Source of the DNA: Channa striata
Taxonomy: Eukaryota > Chordata > Actinopteri > Anabantiformes > Channidae
Length of the DNA stretch: 64,000 nucleotides
Direction: 5' to 3'
Assembly: GCA_033026295.1 (NCBI GenBank)
Contig: CM065180.1
Coordinates: 20,117,523-20,181,522, forward strand
Below, in pieces: positions 1 through 13,048 of this stretch. Position 1 is the stretch's first letter. Every line of letters starts with the position of its first letter. Below the pieces are notes generated by a model that ran no database searches, was not told the DNA's origin, and saw nothing but the letters and a program-made list of their open reading frames with translations. The translations under genes and the position numbers were made by a program.

Positions 1-1305
1 AAGAATCTAGAACAGAAAAGTAGGGCTGCGTGATATATTCGTCGACTTATCTGTTCCAGATAGTGGTATTTGTTCTATCCCGGAAACCAGGCCTAGGTGA
101 TATGCAAGGTGTCTAACCTGCATTTTCAGTGCAGAAAGCCCGGCTCCAACAGATCCCAGACCTGCAAACCATCAGCGGTACTATCACAGTACTGAACATG
201 AACTCAAACACAAAATCGGAATCGGTTCTATTTCAATGCATCCTTCAGAAAACCGTTGTCTGTTCTACTCTGTCCAGCTCGTTGGTAGTTAAGGGGGACG
301 TAGACCACAGAAACACATAAATGTGAGGCCAGGCGCACACACACACAAAAAATGCAGATGTGCCTTCCCGCACACATAGAACACAGACATGTGCACAATT
401 ACTGTACACTGTAAACAAAAACCCAAGTATCGGAATCATGCTGTGTCAAACACAAAGTAACGAACCGCTAGGCTATTTCATTTCTTATTATAGATGACAG
501 AAAATCGGAGTATACGGATTACTTTTTTAAAAATCTATTAAACTGCCCCAAAGCTCAAGACTAAATTTTCCAACGGCATTTTAACATCATGATCCCAGTG
601 CAGACTAGCAAACACACGCACAGGAAACCTGATATTTGTGGTGCTTTGTGGCACAAACCTGACCTTAGTCTAACTAAAACTAAGGCTAAAATAAGACTCC
701 AGTCTTTTTTGTTTTCAAAATCAAGGGAAAAATTATAAAATTATAAAAACAAATCGCAAAGTGGCAGTAGAGAGGTGCCGAGATAAGATGCTAAATTGCA
801 GCTGGGAGACAAAGTCCCTGGCTGTTGTTGATATAGAAACTCATGCATGTCAAGCATTCCAGTTGTAGCTAAGTTAGATATAGATCCAGACAACATTAGT
901 ATTATAGAAAGAATAAAAAGCTACTACATTTATAGTTGGAGGAATGAGAAAAAAAAAAGGTTAAATCACAATTTCCACCAAAATGAAAGCCTCCACTGTA
1001 CATGGAACGCTGAAGCTATCTTACATGGGAAAGTCTGTAAATTGTGTATTTGTGTGAGTTGGAGGGAATAATAGAATGTCCAATAACTGGTTATTAGGTT
1101 GGAAATTATTAATTTTCAAAACAATTGAAAAGGTTGCATCTTAAATGTAGATGCAATCGGGGTATTTTTACTGAACTTGACCCTCAGCGGGGAGGAATGC
1201 ATTATCGTGGGTGCAGGAGTATAAACAACAAGTGTGTACACGCCCACGTGTCTGTGTTTGGATCAAGCCTTTTTTAGGGACCGCCACAGCACAACCAATG
1301 TGAGT

Positions 1306-1343
<38 letters not shown>

Positions 1344-1366
1344 GTGGTTCCGTGCATGAGCTGAAA
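1..1366 (-). other. 3' UTR / downstream flank of the beta-II exon
   Basis: Sequence past the beta-II stop codon. The first 25 nt are followed by a CA repeat in transcript sense (1311-1341). I saw no AATAAA polyadenylation signal on the minus strand and no open frame resembling the beta-I C-terminus (which would carry an NFDKEF-like start and TPTD turn motif). In mammals the beta-I exon lies downstream of the beta-II exon, so if present it is expected below base 1. Confidence 0.5.
1311..1341. repeat. (TG)n microsatellite in 3' UTR
   Basis: About 15 TG units, preceded by a degenerate TG stretch from 1301. In transcript sense this is a CA repeat beginning about 25 nt after the prkcb stop codon. 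Confidence 0.9.
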
Positions 1367-1543
1367 TCAAGCCTGCTCAGCAGCAGTGGTGGTGGGAGAA
1401 GTTTCTGGGAACTCCGGGTTGATAAAGGAGAATCCCTGGAACTCGTCCTGGTCCAGGTTCTGAATCACTTCCTCATCGGGAGGGGTCAGCACGGGCGGGT
1501 GGCGTGTGAAAAAACGGTCAAAGTTCTCTGCCTCGCGTCCGCA
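1367..1543 (-). CDS. prkcb: prkcb exon 17: beta-II-specific C-terminus and stop
   Basis: Encodes 58 residues (621-678) and TGA at 1367-1369. The acceptor CAG is at 1544-1546 and the exon starts in phase 0 with TGC. It carries the turn-motif Thr in HPPVLTPPD (about T640; human T641) and the hydrophobic-motif Ser in EFQGFSF (about S659; human S660), both phosphorylated in mature PKC, plus the NFD motif of the AGC-kinase tail. The CGREAENFDRFF start is the beta-II signature. The end differs from mammals: after INPEF it runs PETSPTTTAAEQA, making this exon six residues longer than the 52-residue human one. Confidence 0.97.
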   Translation of the reverse strand, partial: CGREAENFDRFFTRHPPVLTPPDEEVIQNLDQDEFQGFSFINPEFPETSPTTTAAEQA

Positions 1544-4500
1544 CTGTTGAGGAGGGTGGGAAGGAGGAGCGGTGTACATGGGGGGAGAGGTGGAAGAGGG
1601 GGAGGGGAGGGGGCGATGGAGAGGAATGAGCGGATTGGGGTGGGGTGGGGTGGGGGAGAAGGAGAGGAAAACAAAAGAAGGGCAATGGTGGGTTGAGGCA
1701 GGGTGTGAGATGACATAACATGAACACGGTTTCAAATATCAGAACAAGTGCCAGAACCTGGGGTGTGCTCGACGGACAGCTCGACATGCCTCCATGGAAA
1801 GGTCCCATGTTATTACCAAAGGGTGGAAAATGCACACCGGAGGTTTATGGGCTGCGTTTGCTCAAATATTTGAAACATATTCAACTACAATTTCAAACAG
1901 AACAAAGTCAGTGAAGCCTCAAACATCCTGCGGCAGTGCACTACACTGGATCGGTGGCCACGCAAACAGTGTGACGCATGGAGCCGCTGCGATTTGCTAA
2001 TGAGCATTTCACTTCTAAAAAGCTGGAGGTAATTAACTAAAAACAATTTCCCCTGAAAACCCTTCCTGATTTTTCCTGGTTCTAATACAGTATTTGGATT
2101 TAATCTGAATTTCTAAATAGTCGTACAAGAAGAGGCTCAAAGCTACGAGATGATAATAGTGAGTAACTGTGGGTTAATTATATTCTGCAGCTGTGGAGAC
2201 CTGCTGAGATATGATAAAACAAATCACATAATCAGCTACTATGCAAAAGAGCGTTGAGAACAACTCAAAAAGCTCTTCAGTTTGTCAAAACATTTCACAT
2301 ACTTTCAGCTCTTTGTGTGTATGTCGATTAAACGTTATCCTCAAATATCTACTAATTAAAAGCAGCGACACCCGTTCGCGCTATTAAAGTGTAGCAGAAG
2401 TAGCTCGGCGCCACCATCTAATCTTACACGCTTACAAAAAAGTGGCATAATTATTTTCTCAATTTCACATTAGATACATTCATTTTGACTCAAAGAAATA
2501 AGTCGTTATTCATTTCAGTCATCTTCATTTCCCCTTCCTGACCATTAGGACTCCAAAAAAGAGCTCATACACCCATGAGATGCGCATCCATCCAAGTATA
2601 TAAAACAAGTTATTAACTTAAAAACTATATTTTCCCAGAAGCATCCCTCACCGGGATTTTCAGCTAAGCTACCACCCCCCACCTCCCCCTCCCCGTCTCC
2701 ATCACTGCACTGAGCTTTAATTAACACAACAAGGATTCAGTGTCCTCCGACAACATCACCCGGAGGAAAACTACAAACTCATTAAATCTCTGTAACTTGG
2801 AAAACTAAATGAAATTAAGCCAGACTGTTTGGAGTTTGGGGAAATATGTGAAATGAGAAGAATGCAGGGGTCAAATCGTATTTCCGGCTAATTACTTGCA
2901 TTTGTTTTTGTTTTTGAAGTACCAATTTTGAAGCATTTGTCAGCTGACGTTCTAAGCATCAGCTCATCTCACACTCAAATTGGTGAAATGCTCCATTAGG
3001 GGAAGTAAATGCCTGCGTTGCAATTCATTTGCCCAAAAGGTGAACGCTCTGCGGGATTCTAACGCCTTTCTTTTAAAAATATACCGTTTGGGGTTGTGAT
3101 TTAAGTAGTGCACTGCAGCTTGGCTTTTATTTGAGGCTGAGCTCGAGAGCATGCAAATAAACAGAAACAAACACGAGAAAACTGTGAGCACAGAGGACAA
3201 ATAAAAATGTGCAAATGTGGAAGGACAGATGGGTTGATGCGTGGCAGCAGTGAACAGATGGGTGGATTGGTGGAGAGACGAATGGATGGAGTCTTGAGCG
3301 AGACTGCTGAAAGGACAGATGGATGAGGACAGTTCCACAGTAATATTTTAAATGCAAGGTGACGGTATCTGTCGGATGAGTGAATACAGCGGCTGGTGAG
3401 TCGACCGTCAGACACACTCTTTCCAAGGCTTTGGTAGCGCAGAAGATCACAACCAGAGCGTAATTGTACCCACAGCGCTAAACCTGGCACATCAACAGCA
3501 ATATGGAGTCTGAAAGCATCAGTGCATGAACACAATCACGCTGCACTCACGAGAGAACGCAGAAGGTGATCGAATTTTAAATAATGCACACAATCCCGCG
3601 TTCAAATGAGTCTGATAACAAATGCTGCGATCATGTCATGTCAATTTAACCGTTACTGGGAGCAAAAGTGTAAAGGGAACAGCACGAAAGGGGAAACAAA
3701 TCCACCATCGCAAGCAGTTAATAATCTATTCCATCTCTAATATAATCGATTAATAAACTAAAAAGGGCATCTAAAGAAGGTGCAAGTATAATCAGATTTA
3801 CACAGCTAGTTAACTAATCTAGGAGACGTCAGTGAATCCGGCACATCACAGATAACCACCATCTCAGACTCCATCGCTCCTCCGTCATTTCAATTCTTCC
3901 CATTCTGCCGACCTGGTGTGACAGCAGCCACAGCACCACAATGAATTAATCAGAATCTCGACTGTATTCGATCTCCTCAGCGGGATGAAGGAGAAGAGGA
4001 AAGACAAAAGACGTTAGACAGAGGAGTCACATCAGAGGACTCCTAATGGTGACCTCCAACACACCTTTCTTTGATGCCCTCTACAAATACGGTAGCCATT
4101 GCTCCATCATTGCTCCATCATTGATTCCTGATCCGGTGATGACACACACCAAAAAAAAAACCGCATAAAAAGCAGTATGGCCTAACGCTGCGAGTGTCTG
4201 CACATATTACGATGTGAGTGTGTGAGTTCTTGTTTGGGATGACATCATTCGGACTCTGGTTTTGATCTAATTAATTTTGCCGTAAGGAAAAAAGGAAAGG
4301 AAGAAAAAAAGGACAAAAAAACACAAACAAACAAAAACAGTGGTGTCAGGTCACCTTTGCTCACACAGATGTGCGTTTATTTCCTGGAAGTTTTCTATGA
4401 ACTCAATCTAAGCCGTGCGAATGCAGCTGCACCAAACAGTGTGTTAGCAGCCAAAAACAATGAAGCTAATTTAAAAACTGCACAAAATTTTAAATCATCA

Positions 4501-7500
4501 TCATCATCACCACCACCATATGTATTGCACTGGTGTCACGGCTATAATCCACCTCATTAGCGTCAGCATCATCACCACATCCAGCATCGTTCTCTTCCAA
4601 CCTCCACTGACAGTCAGCACTATTAACACGGCCGGCATCGTGATCACCACGACCCCCGTGCCCTCGCCGCCCACGCCACTGTACATTAGCCACCATCGCC
4701 ATTTCTTTACTTACCTGTGTGCATTGTCCCACACAGAGGAGGGGAAAGAGACAGAAATATCACATTTAAAGTGAAATATGAGTAAAAAATGACTCGGAAC
4801 TGAGAAAGATTTTGAAGGGAGAAGAAAAGGAAGAAGTGGCTGCAACCATAACGCCAGTTATTTTAAAGCAGCACCTTCACCAGGAATTAACCACTGACAG
4901 CAATCACACTGCTGGTCTCTGCTGTGGTGGGATCAGTAGCGTTAGACTTACAGATCTTGGTTTGAACGGTGGCTGCACCTCCTTGTTCTCCAGCTTCTCC
5001 CAGTCCATGTAGCGGAAGAAGCCGTGCTCCCTGATGTCTCTCTCGCCCTCCGGTCCGCACCCTAGTCGTTTCGCTGGATGCTTCGTCATCAGCTGGACAA
5101 GCAAAGAGACGAGAGTAAATCATTTCCTTTTCTTCCCTAAATCCATCTTTCCTTCATTATTATTAGTATATCTGCAGCTGCTGCAAACACTGTAACACCA
5201 GAGCCAAGCTGAGGCTAATGGTCGTCTTTCTTTTCACCCTGGCTTAGGGTTTGCAGGTTGTAGCAGGCTAAATACTTTTAATTATTATATTTTAATGACG
5301 TGTGGTTACTTGACTTGTGACATTTACATAAGCTGTCGCCATAATTCTAAACTACGTGACAGAATTGTATGTGATCTACACTCAGTGTTCATCTAATTTT
5401 TATATATATTTTGTCTGCACCCTAAATCCACCCTGCCCATCCTTTCCTGTATAACTGTGGCTTCCTGTCCCTGGGGACCAAATACAAGCCACCCAACCAC
5501 CGCCTGCAGACAAATGAACAACTTATTTTTTTCTCTTTTACCACAGCAGTTTTTTCAACCTTAAGCGCAGCATCAGCGCTAATGATGTCACCGTGCTCCT
5601 GTGTGTAGGTGGGGTCTGCCTCCCCCAGGAGCAGCAGTCATAACTCATTACTTTAGAACTAAAATAACATTTTTCACGGGTCATTCCATAGTGCACTGCA
5701 CACACACACACACACACACACGTTTGTACAGCAGTACTTGTGAGGACACTCATTGGCATAACACAGTCCCTAGCCCCTCCCACTAACCATAACCATCACA
5801 GCGGAATGCATAACCCTAACCAAAACCTAGTTCTAACCCTGACCCTAAAACCCAGTCTTGACCTCCAAAACTGTGAGGACCGGCCAAAATGTCCTCAACC
5901 TGTTGGTTAAAAAATACATTCACACACACACAGTTGCTATTCAACAGTACGACGATGTGCACGTTCGCTCTTTGCTGTCTATACAAATGTCCGTCCAACG
6001 CGTTTTTTGCCGGTGATGGAGGTGAGTGTGACCTGACTAACCCGGTGAAATGTGCGGGGCGTCTTCAAAGTGAACCAGCATTTGGAGAGAAAATTTGACA
6101 AAACAATGTCAGAGCAGACAGCTGGTCTCCTCCGACACAGGTCACTGATTGCAGGGTGATCGTGGGATATGAGAGAATGACACGGCTTGATTGTTCTGGT
6201 CACTCAGTATCAGTGGGCTGTATTTGTTGCACATCCAACGTTCCAACAATTTTATTTCCTTGTAAATATTTTTAGGTTTAACATGTTTCCAACCAATGTG
6301 TCCGTCCTTAATTTTTCGTGAAAGAGCACCAACACTTTGCGTACGTCTGTATACTATGCAGTAATTCTTTATATTTTGGACGTCCGCGTGTGAAGACACA
6401 CACACAAACAGTGTGTGTGCGTGCGTGTAGTTTGTCTTGTCCAGTGAAGCGTAGAGTTTGGAGATGAGACACAGAGGTAGTGATTTGATGGAGAGGACCC
6501 TCGCTGTTTATAGCAGGAATCAGCTCACACTCAAATGTCTTTGTCCTTCTATGATTGTGAGGTCACTCATTAAAATGCATTTCCCACAGACCCTGTGACG
6601 TTAACAACAACCTGCAAGCTACATGTCTGACCCGCATCCTAACCTCGCCTTGACCATGAAGCCTTGAATCCAAACAGCCCAAATGTCCTCACAGCGATGC
6701 TACTGAAATAACAATTTTGCACACACCAGCCCAGCTGGGAAGTGTCATGGCATCATTTGGTCATGGCCCATCTTTTCTGAAGAGGAGTTTCCACAGCCAA
6801 CTGAGCACACTACACAGGCTCAGGCTATTAGAGCAGTGCTGTGCATGTGTGTGTGTGTGTGTGTGTGTGAGAGAGTGAGAAAGATAGGGAGAGCGAGAAA
6901 GCGAGGATGTCAAAAAAAAAAAAAAAAAAAAAAAAAAAACGAACAGTGGCTTAACAATGCACACTGCAGAGAAAGGACGGGAGAGGAGACGTTATGACAG
7001 AGAGAGGGAAGGAGAGAGACAGAGAGATGGAAGCAGGGCAGATAGCAAGAGTGAACAATGTTGTTTCACTCCAAATAAATGCCCCCACACAGTGGCTTGA
7101 ATTATGCAGATAATTTTGATGTCCCTCTCTCTCCCTTGTTGGCATCCTCCCGTTTCTCCTTCCTGCTTCCTTTCCTCAGTTTTAACACTCCCAGTTCACT
7201 CGTGCGTGTGTGTGTGTGTGTGTGCACGTGAATGTGCGCGTACACTCACCCCTTTACAGATAGCCACAGCCTCCTTGGACAGTGACTTGGGATAAGAGAC
7301 GTGATGCTCCATGATGGACTGAAATAACTCATCCTCGTCTTCACCGTCAAAAGGAGGCTAAAGCGGACAGGAGGGAGGGGGACGCACGGGACAAATAGGG
7401 GATGTGTAAGCGGAATCTTTAAACGCTTTAAACGGTTTCTAAATCAAAATCCCAGAGGCCTGTAAGACTCACAAATTCAAAATATCCACCCCTAATGAGA

Positions 7501-10500
7501 TATGCGGGATTCGAAAATGTCACATCTCTCTTAAGAATTATTAATGCCAAGAAAGAAAAACTCATTAAGGGACGTGATTTAATAGCTAACCTTTCATTAC
7601 ACAATGTCAGTCCTAAAGGCTACAATCACTGTTTTCCCGCATTCGATTATGAGACACTGTTAACTGAGACAGGAGATTAATTCAACAATTCTTATTTCTA
7701 TTGTATTTTTAATGTTCATAATAAACACACGCACACACACTAACCTGTCCGGCGAGCATCTCATACAGCAACACTCCAAAGGCCCACCAGTCCACAGATT
7801 TACCATAAGGCTGATATGCTATGATCTGAAATATAAGAGACTTTGTTCAGATATGTTGGGGTGACACAGGGCAGCGCACAGCAATGCATGTTAACACACA
7901 AAAGCTCGGGAAAGAGAGAAGCTACAGAACTGTATGATAGAAGAGGCTCGTTAAGGTGGGAGGAGTCTAAACCCAAACCTGGACGACCAACAGAACGATC
8001 AGTTTACACTCGAATGAAAGCTTGGTGCACGGTGGAAGCTTAAAAGGAAAGTTTCACCACTCAAATAACCTCAAATAAGTAGTTCATCCTTGGCTAAACT
8101 TACTGAAACTATGTCTGAGCCGTTTAATATTTATTTATACTTAAATCAAAGCTTGACTAAAGTTGGTACATAAATCAGTACAAACAGACATGTTTATAAT
8201 ATTAATTAGTAGATTAGTAGTATGTAGCTGTAGCTAATTTACTGCTGTTTGGTGAGTAGAATCTCCAAAATACTAATAATGAAAGCATAGGCCTTCAGTA
8301 TGTTTGCTTTGTCCAACAAAGTTATCACAAATTGTGAAGCATCTATGAGGAAGAGGAAGCAAATTACCACAAGCTAAAACTATTGCACATGTGGCATTTT
8401 ACATGAATCATCCCAAGCCTTATCCCAAGGTTTTTAATATGTCAATTAGCAAATCAATTACTCGACTAATGAACAAAGGAGTAAAATCTGCAATATCCCC
8501 CTTAAAACTGTAGCGTAACAAATGTGCTGAGTGGCATGACATGAAAATATTCAGTGTGTGGATTAGGCTAATTGCTGGCGCCTTCCACCAACACACTGTT
8601 GTGGTGTGTTGCCTCGGGTCACGTGCAGGTTTACCTCTGGAGCGATGTAGTCTGGTGTTCCACAGAAGGTCTTGGTGGTGACTCCATCCTGCATATTTTC
8701 TTTACACATGCCAAAGTCTGCAATCTTAATATGCCCCTCACAGTCCAGCATCACGTTGTCCAGCTTCAGGTCTCTGCAAAATAAAAATAAAAACAGTTAA
8801 TTATCTCTTACTGTGTGTTCTTCTCTGCATTTCTGAATTCAAATCCGTGCACATCTTGGTCCAGACAACTTCTATTAGTAAAGAATATAGTGTGTTATGG
8901 AAGTTACCTGTAGATGATGCCCTTTGAATGTAGGAAGAACAGGCCGATGGCGATCTCTGCAGCGTAGAATCTACAGGGCAAACACAAAGGAAGGCAACAT
9001 CCGTAATTACCATGCACTGAGTGAAAGGACAAGGCGAAAACTCACGGATAATATGCATGTGTGTGTCAGCACAAAGGTCACCGCTGTCTCTTGGAGGCCA
9101 GAGCAGCTGATAAGATCAACAGGAGGAGTCCAGACTTAATGACCACACACAGTCGACTGTATTCGTGTGGACGCGCACAATCAGAGTCCAATTGTAAAGA
9201 TCACGTAACAGATGTCAGACGGAATTTGCTGCTGCACCTGTGATTAAAATGACGGGGAGAGCGGCGCTACAGCTACGGCGCAGAAAATTCCACAGGTGTA
9301 TGAAAGGACAAAGGTGAAACAAAAGTTCAAGGCGTCACCGACATCCATGAAACAGACTGTTTTCTGATAAATTAGCACAGCAGAACAAGTCGGTGGCCTT
9401 TGGTCAAAGAGTTCCTCATCCTGATTGACTTGTCCTTCAGCACTCCAAACCTTCTGCCAGAGGGAACAAACTAATTCCCCAATTTAAGGCAGGTGAAGGG
9501 CAAACTCCTCCACCGCTCTCACTGCTCCAACAGCCCACTTGTCAAACATGTCAGTCCGCTGGTTCGACTTGACACCCGTGATCTCGCCAGGTACCTTAAT
9601 TATATTCTGCTGTTTCGGAGCCATCCCACACCCTGAACGCTGTCGGGAGCTGCTGGATTACTTTGACTTTCTCAAAGTCTCTCGGAGCAGCAATGTGCAT
9701 CGAGGCGAACAACAACATTTCGCCCCCCGACTCCGCTTGGACCGCTCATCCATCACCTGAGTCAGGTGAAGTGCTGATGGCTTATTCAAGAAGATTAAAA
9801 AAATGTAACTAAACACCCATAAGCGGGGGATTAAGATGTTGCGCTGATGATAGCACTGAAAGTATCTTAGCTATATGTCTACAAACGCTGCTTTGTGTGT
9901 GTGTGTGTGCGTGCCGGTGTGTGTATACTCACACAGCGTGGGGCTCTTTGAACTTGCCAACCTGCTGAATCTGATACATGAGGTCTCCACCATTTATGTA
10001 CTCCATGACAAAATACAAACGGTCCTGCGGAAGGAAAACAGGTCAGACAGACAAGGGAAGGTGAGAGAGCCACGGGTTGAGTGATGGAGCATTAAAGGAG
10101 AGACATGGGAAATGAAAACAGACAGAGGATGAGGACGCTGAGAAAGACGGTGATTGGGTTGTTGCCAGGTGTTCAGCCCTCAACCGGAGGAAAACAGCAA
10201 CATCAATTTAAGAGCCAAATTCTCCTCCATTATCTACAGAAATTGCCAATAAGGCACCGGTACGTGAGGGAGGGCGGAGGGATTTGGTGTGCAGCCGTGT
10301 CTGCGTGTGTGTTTGGAGGAAATGCTGTGCAGCTGTGGGGTGAGTTAGGGCCTTTAATGCAGGTCTGCGAGTGCGTATACTTGCCTGCACTGGCTGATAA
10401 GTCGTACGAGCAGTTGCGTGCAAAAAGCCTGTGTGAATAAAAGGCATTTGCACGTGCGCTGCACATCATATACAGCAGGCACGTGTCTATACTTGCCTGT

Positions 10501-12701
10501 TATAATTGATTTGGTGCCTAGCTGCACAAAAACACTCCTCTGGTCAGAGGAGGATTAACAAACTCACTGGGGTTTGTGTGAGCATGCCTCTGTACTGATA
10601 TGTATAGGTCTCTGATGGATTCACGACAGATCACGTTGACCATTCGTGAAAACGTGTACAAATAAGTGTGTTAATGCAGTGTGTGGGGGTTAGTGATATG
10701 CACTCAGAGTTAAGCGTGAAACCAGTGAACTATATTTGCTCGTCTCATCTTCAGGGTAATATGGATTATACGTCAGAAGATGAGCATGAATCAAATATGA
10801 ATCCAGCCTGTGCGTTCCAGCTGCGGGTTGGTGACGGCAGGCAGGGCTGCTGCTGTTAAGACCACAGCACTCACCAGCAGTGAGCAGGAAACCGCACTGA
10901 GGCTTCCCTCTGATCAGACACGGCACGGATGTCGTGGTGTTAGTTTAGTGGGCAGAGGATGCGGAAAGACTCAATCGCTTCTTTCCAATCAGGACGCTGT
11001 GCATGTGTTTGCAGGCGACCCGGCAAATCGTGTCCTGCACAAGCTGTTACTAATATTCTAAAACTGAGCAAAACACAGAATTGTAGGTGCTATTTGGTCG
11101 ACAATACTGTGAGACTTTTATTGTGAATCTGAATTTGTCTTCAAATGATATGACATTTTGGTGAATGATTAAGTGTTGATCTTGCAGACAGGTGCGTGAA
11201 ATCATTAGGGAAACACAGACGTCTGTACAGAAACACCGGGGCTCTTTGTATCTGTAAACCATCACTACCTCAATGCGACATTAATCCATTTCAGTGTGAG
11301 TGGACATGCAATGGAAGATATCATAATGTAAATATAATTTACAGTAAAAAGGTTCATTGAACATGAAAATTATAAACCTCACGCAATGCTGCCCACCTAC
11401 CATAGTCTGGAAAGTGGAGTGCAGCTGTGTTAAGAACGGGGGCTTTCCAGACAAGGCTAACACCCTCTTCTCCACCATGGTGCACTCCACGTCATCGTCC
11501 TGGATCACAACGTCCTTCTTCAGGATCTTTATAGCGTACAGCTCCTCAGTCCCTTTACGTTCCGCCAGCATCACCTGGACAGAGGGAAGGGAGAAAATAC
11601 AAGACAAATAATGTCAAACAGTCAAAGTGGAAATACAGAGGTACATACAAAGTTGGGAAAGAAAAAAAGAAAGACGGGAGCGAGGAGGTGAAGAAAGGCT
11701 CCTTTACACGATGAAGATTACCGTGGAAGTTTACTGTGTTTCACTCAACAACACACGTCAAGTAAAGTGTTGGCCGCAAATTGCGTCAGCCTGCATGGTG
11801 TCGTTAGTGAGCAACAGTGCGAGGAAAACACGTTTAGGTTAAATTATGAGACGTTTTCACTTTAGTATTTTCATACCTTGACTTTCCTGCACTTAAGAGG
11901 CAAATAATGTACTTTTATTCACGATTTAATTAATACCAATTGGGCTACTGAGCAGTAGATAAAGTAATAAAATAATAATTATTAGATTCAAAACTGAATG
12001 TGGTCACTGGGGAACATGGTAAGGCCTCAGTAGTTATATTCCAAAAATACTGTACTACTATCGATGTACGTACTGACGCCTTTATCTGTTGATGCAGCTG
12101 ATAAGGGGGATTTATTTAATTTGTATTATCAGCCGGGTAATCGGTAATGATACATCATGCAAAGTAACATAAAAATAAGTGCTACTCTAGTAAGATTTTC
12201 ATAACCTTGTTTGCCCTTCACCAACATCCAGGAGGAGATTGTTTCTCGTGATCTTTAGGGCGCACAGTCGCGGGCGGGGCGGGTGGAGATAAAGGGAGCA
12301 GGAACGGGTGAAGAGGGCGGGATTAGAAAAAGTGGGAGAACTTCTGAAAAGGGGAAGTGAAGGGCAGAGGGGGGGGAGACAGACTGAGAAAGAGACCGGC
12401 AGGAGTCGAGCAATTCAGAATCCTATTTGTTTTAATTGTGGTGTCTAATGAGCACATCTGCTTGTGTTCGCGCTGGTGAGATGCAGACGCAAGCGCACAA
12501 GCCGCACACACACACCGACTGCAACGCGGCGTGGATGGTGGTTTCATATCCAGCGTAATGTGTGTCTGCTCATTCCTTTGGCAGTTGAACAGACAGATGC
12601 CAACAGTGCACCCACTGAGCATTGCTGTGCATGTCCGTGCGGTTGGTGTGTGCATCTTCCAGCCAAGGACACGCTCACACACACACACACACACACACAC
12701 G

Positions 12702-12754
<53 letters not shown>

Positions 12755-13008
12755 ACTTGTCTCGTCTTCCTTCTCTCGCTTTTGCCTGTTTTGCCCTTGT
12801 GTTTTTCTCAGTCTCTGCCCTTCTTTCCCATCCGTCTCTCCTCCCGTCTTCTTCCCTGAATAATCCTGTAACTGCTGGAAATAGCAGGACCAAATGTGGG
12901 TCAGGTCTCAGCTCGCAGGTGGTCTCATAAAAGTGGAAGCGGGCTTGCGAACAGGTCAGAAAAGTTCAAGTCTTAGGACTGAAGTATGTGGGAATTTCAG
13001 CCAGATTA

Positions 13009-13048
<40 letters not shown>

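Larger units (their letters stand above)
5093..7249 (-). other. prkcb intron 15 (2.2 kb)
   Basis: Contains a fish-type repeat with CCCTAA-like units bracketed by CA runs (5690-5935), a TG/GA/poly-A compound tract (6846-6939), and a TG run beside the donor (7204-7224). A second segment with 'aaatgtcctcaca' at about 6680 may be a further fragment of the first repeat. Confidence 0.8.

Noticed and set aside
12464..12930. Overlapping plus-strand open frames with long Thr-His runs
   Set aside because: They are translations of the CA microsatellite at 12676-12752 and lie inside prkcb intron 9 with no splice context or homology.
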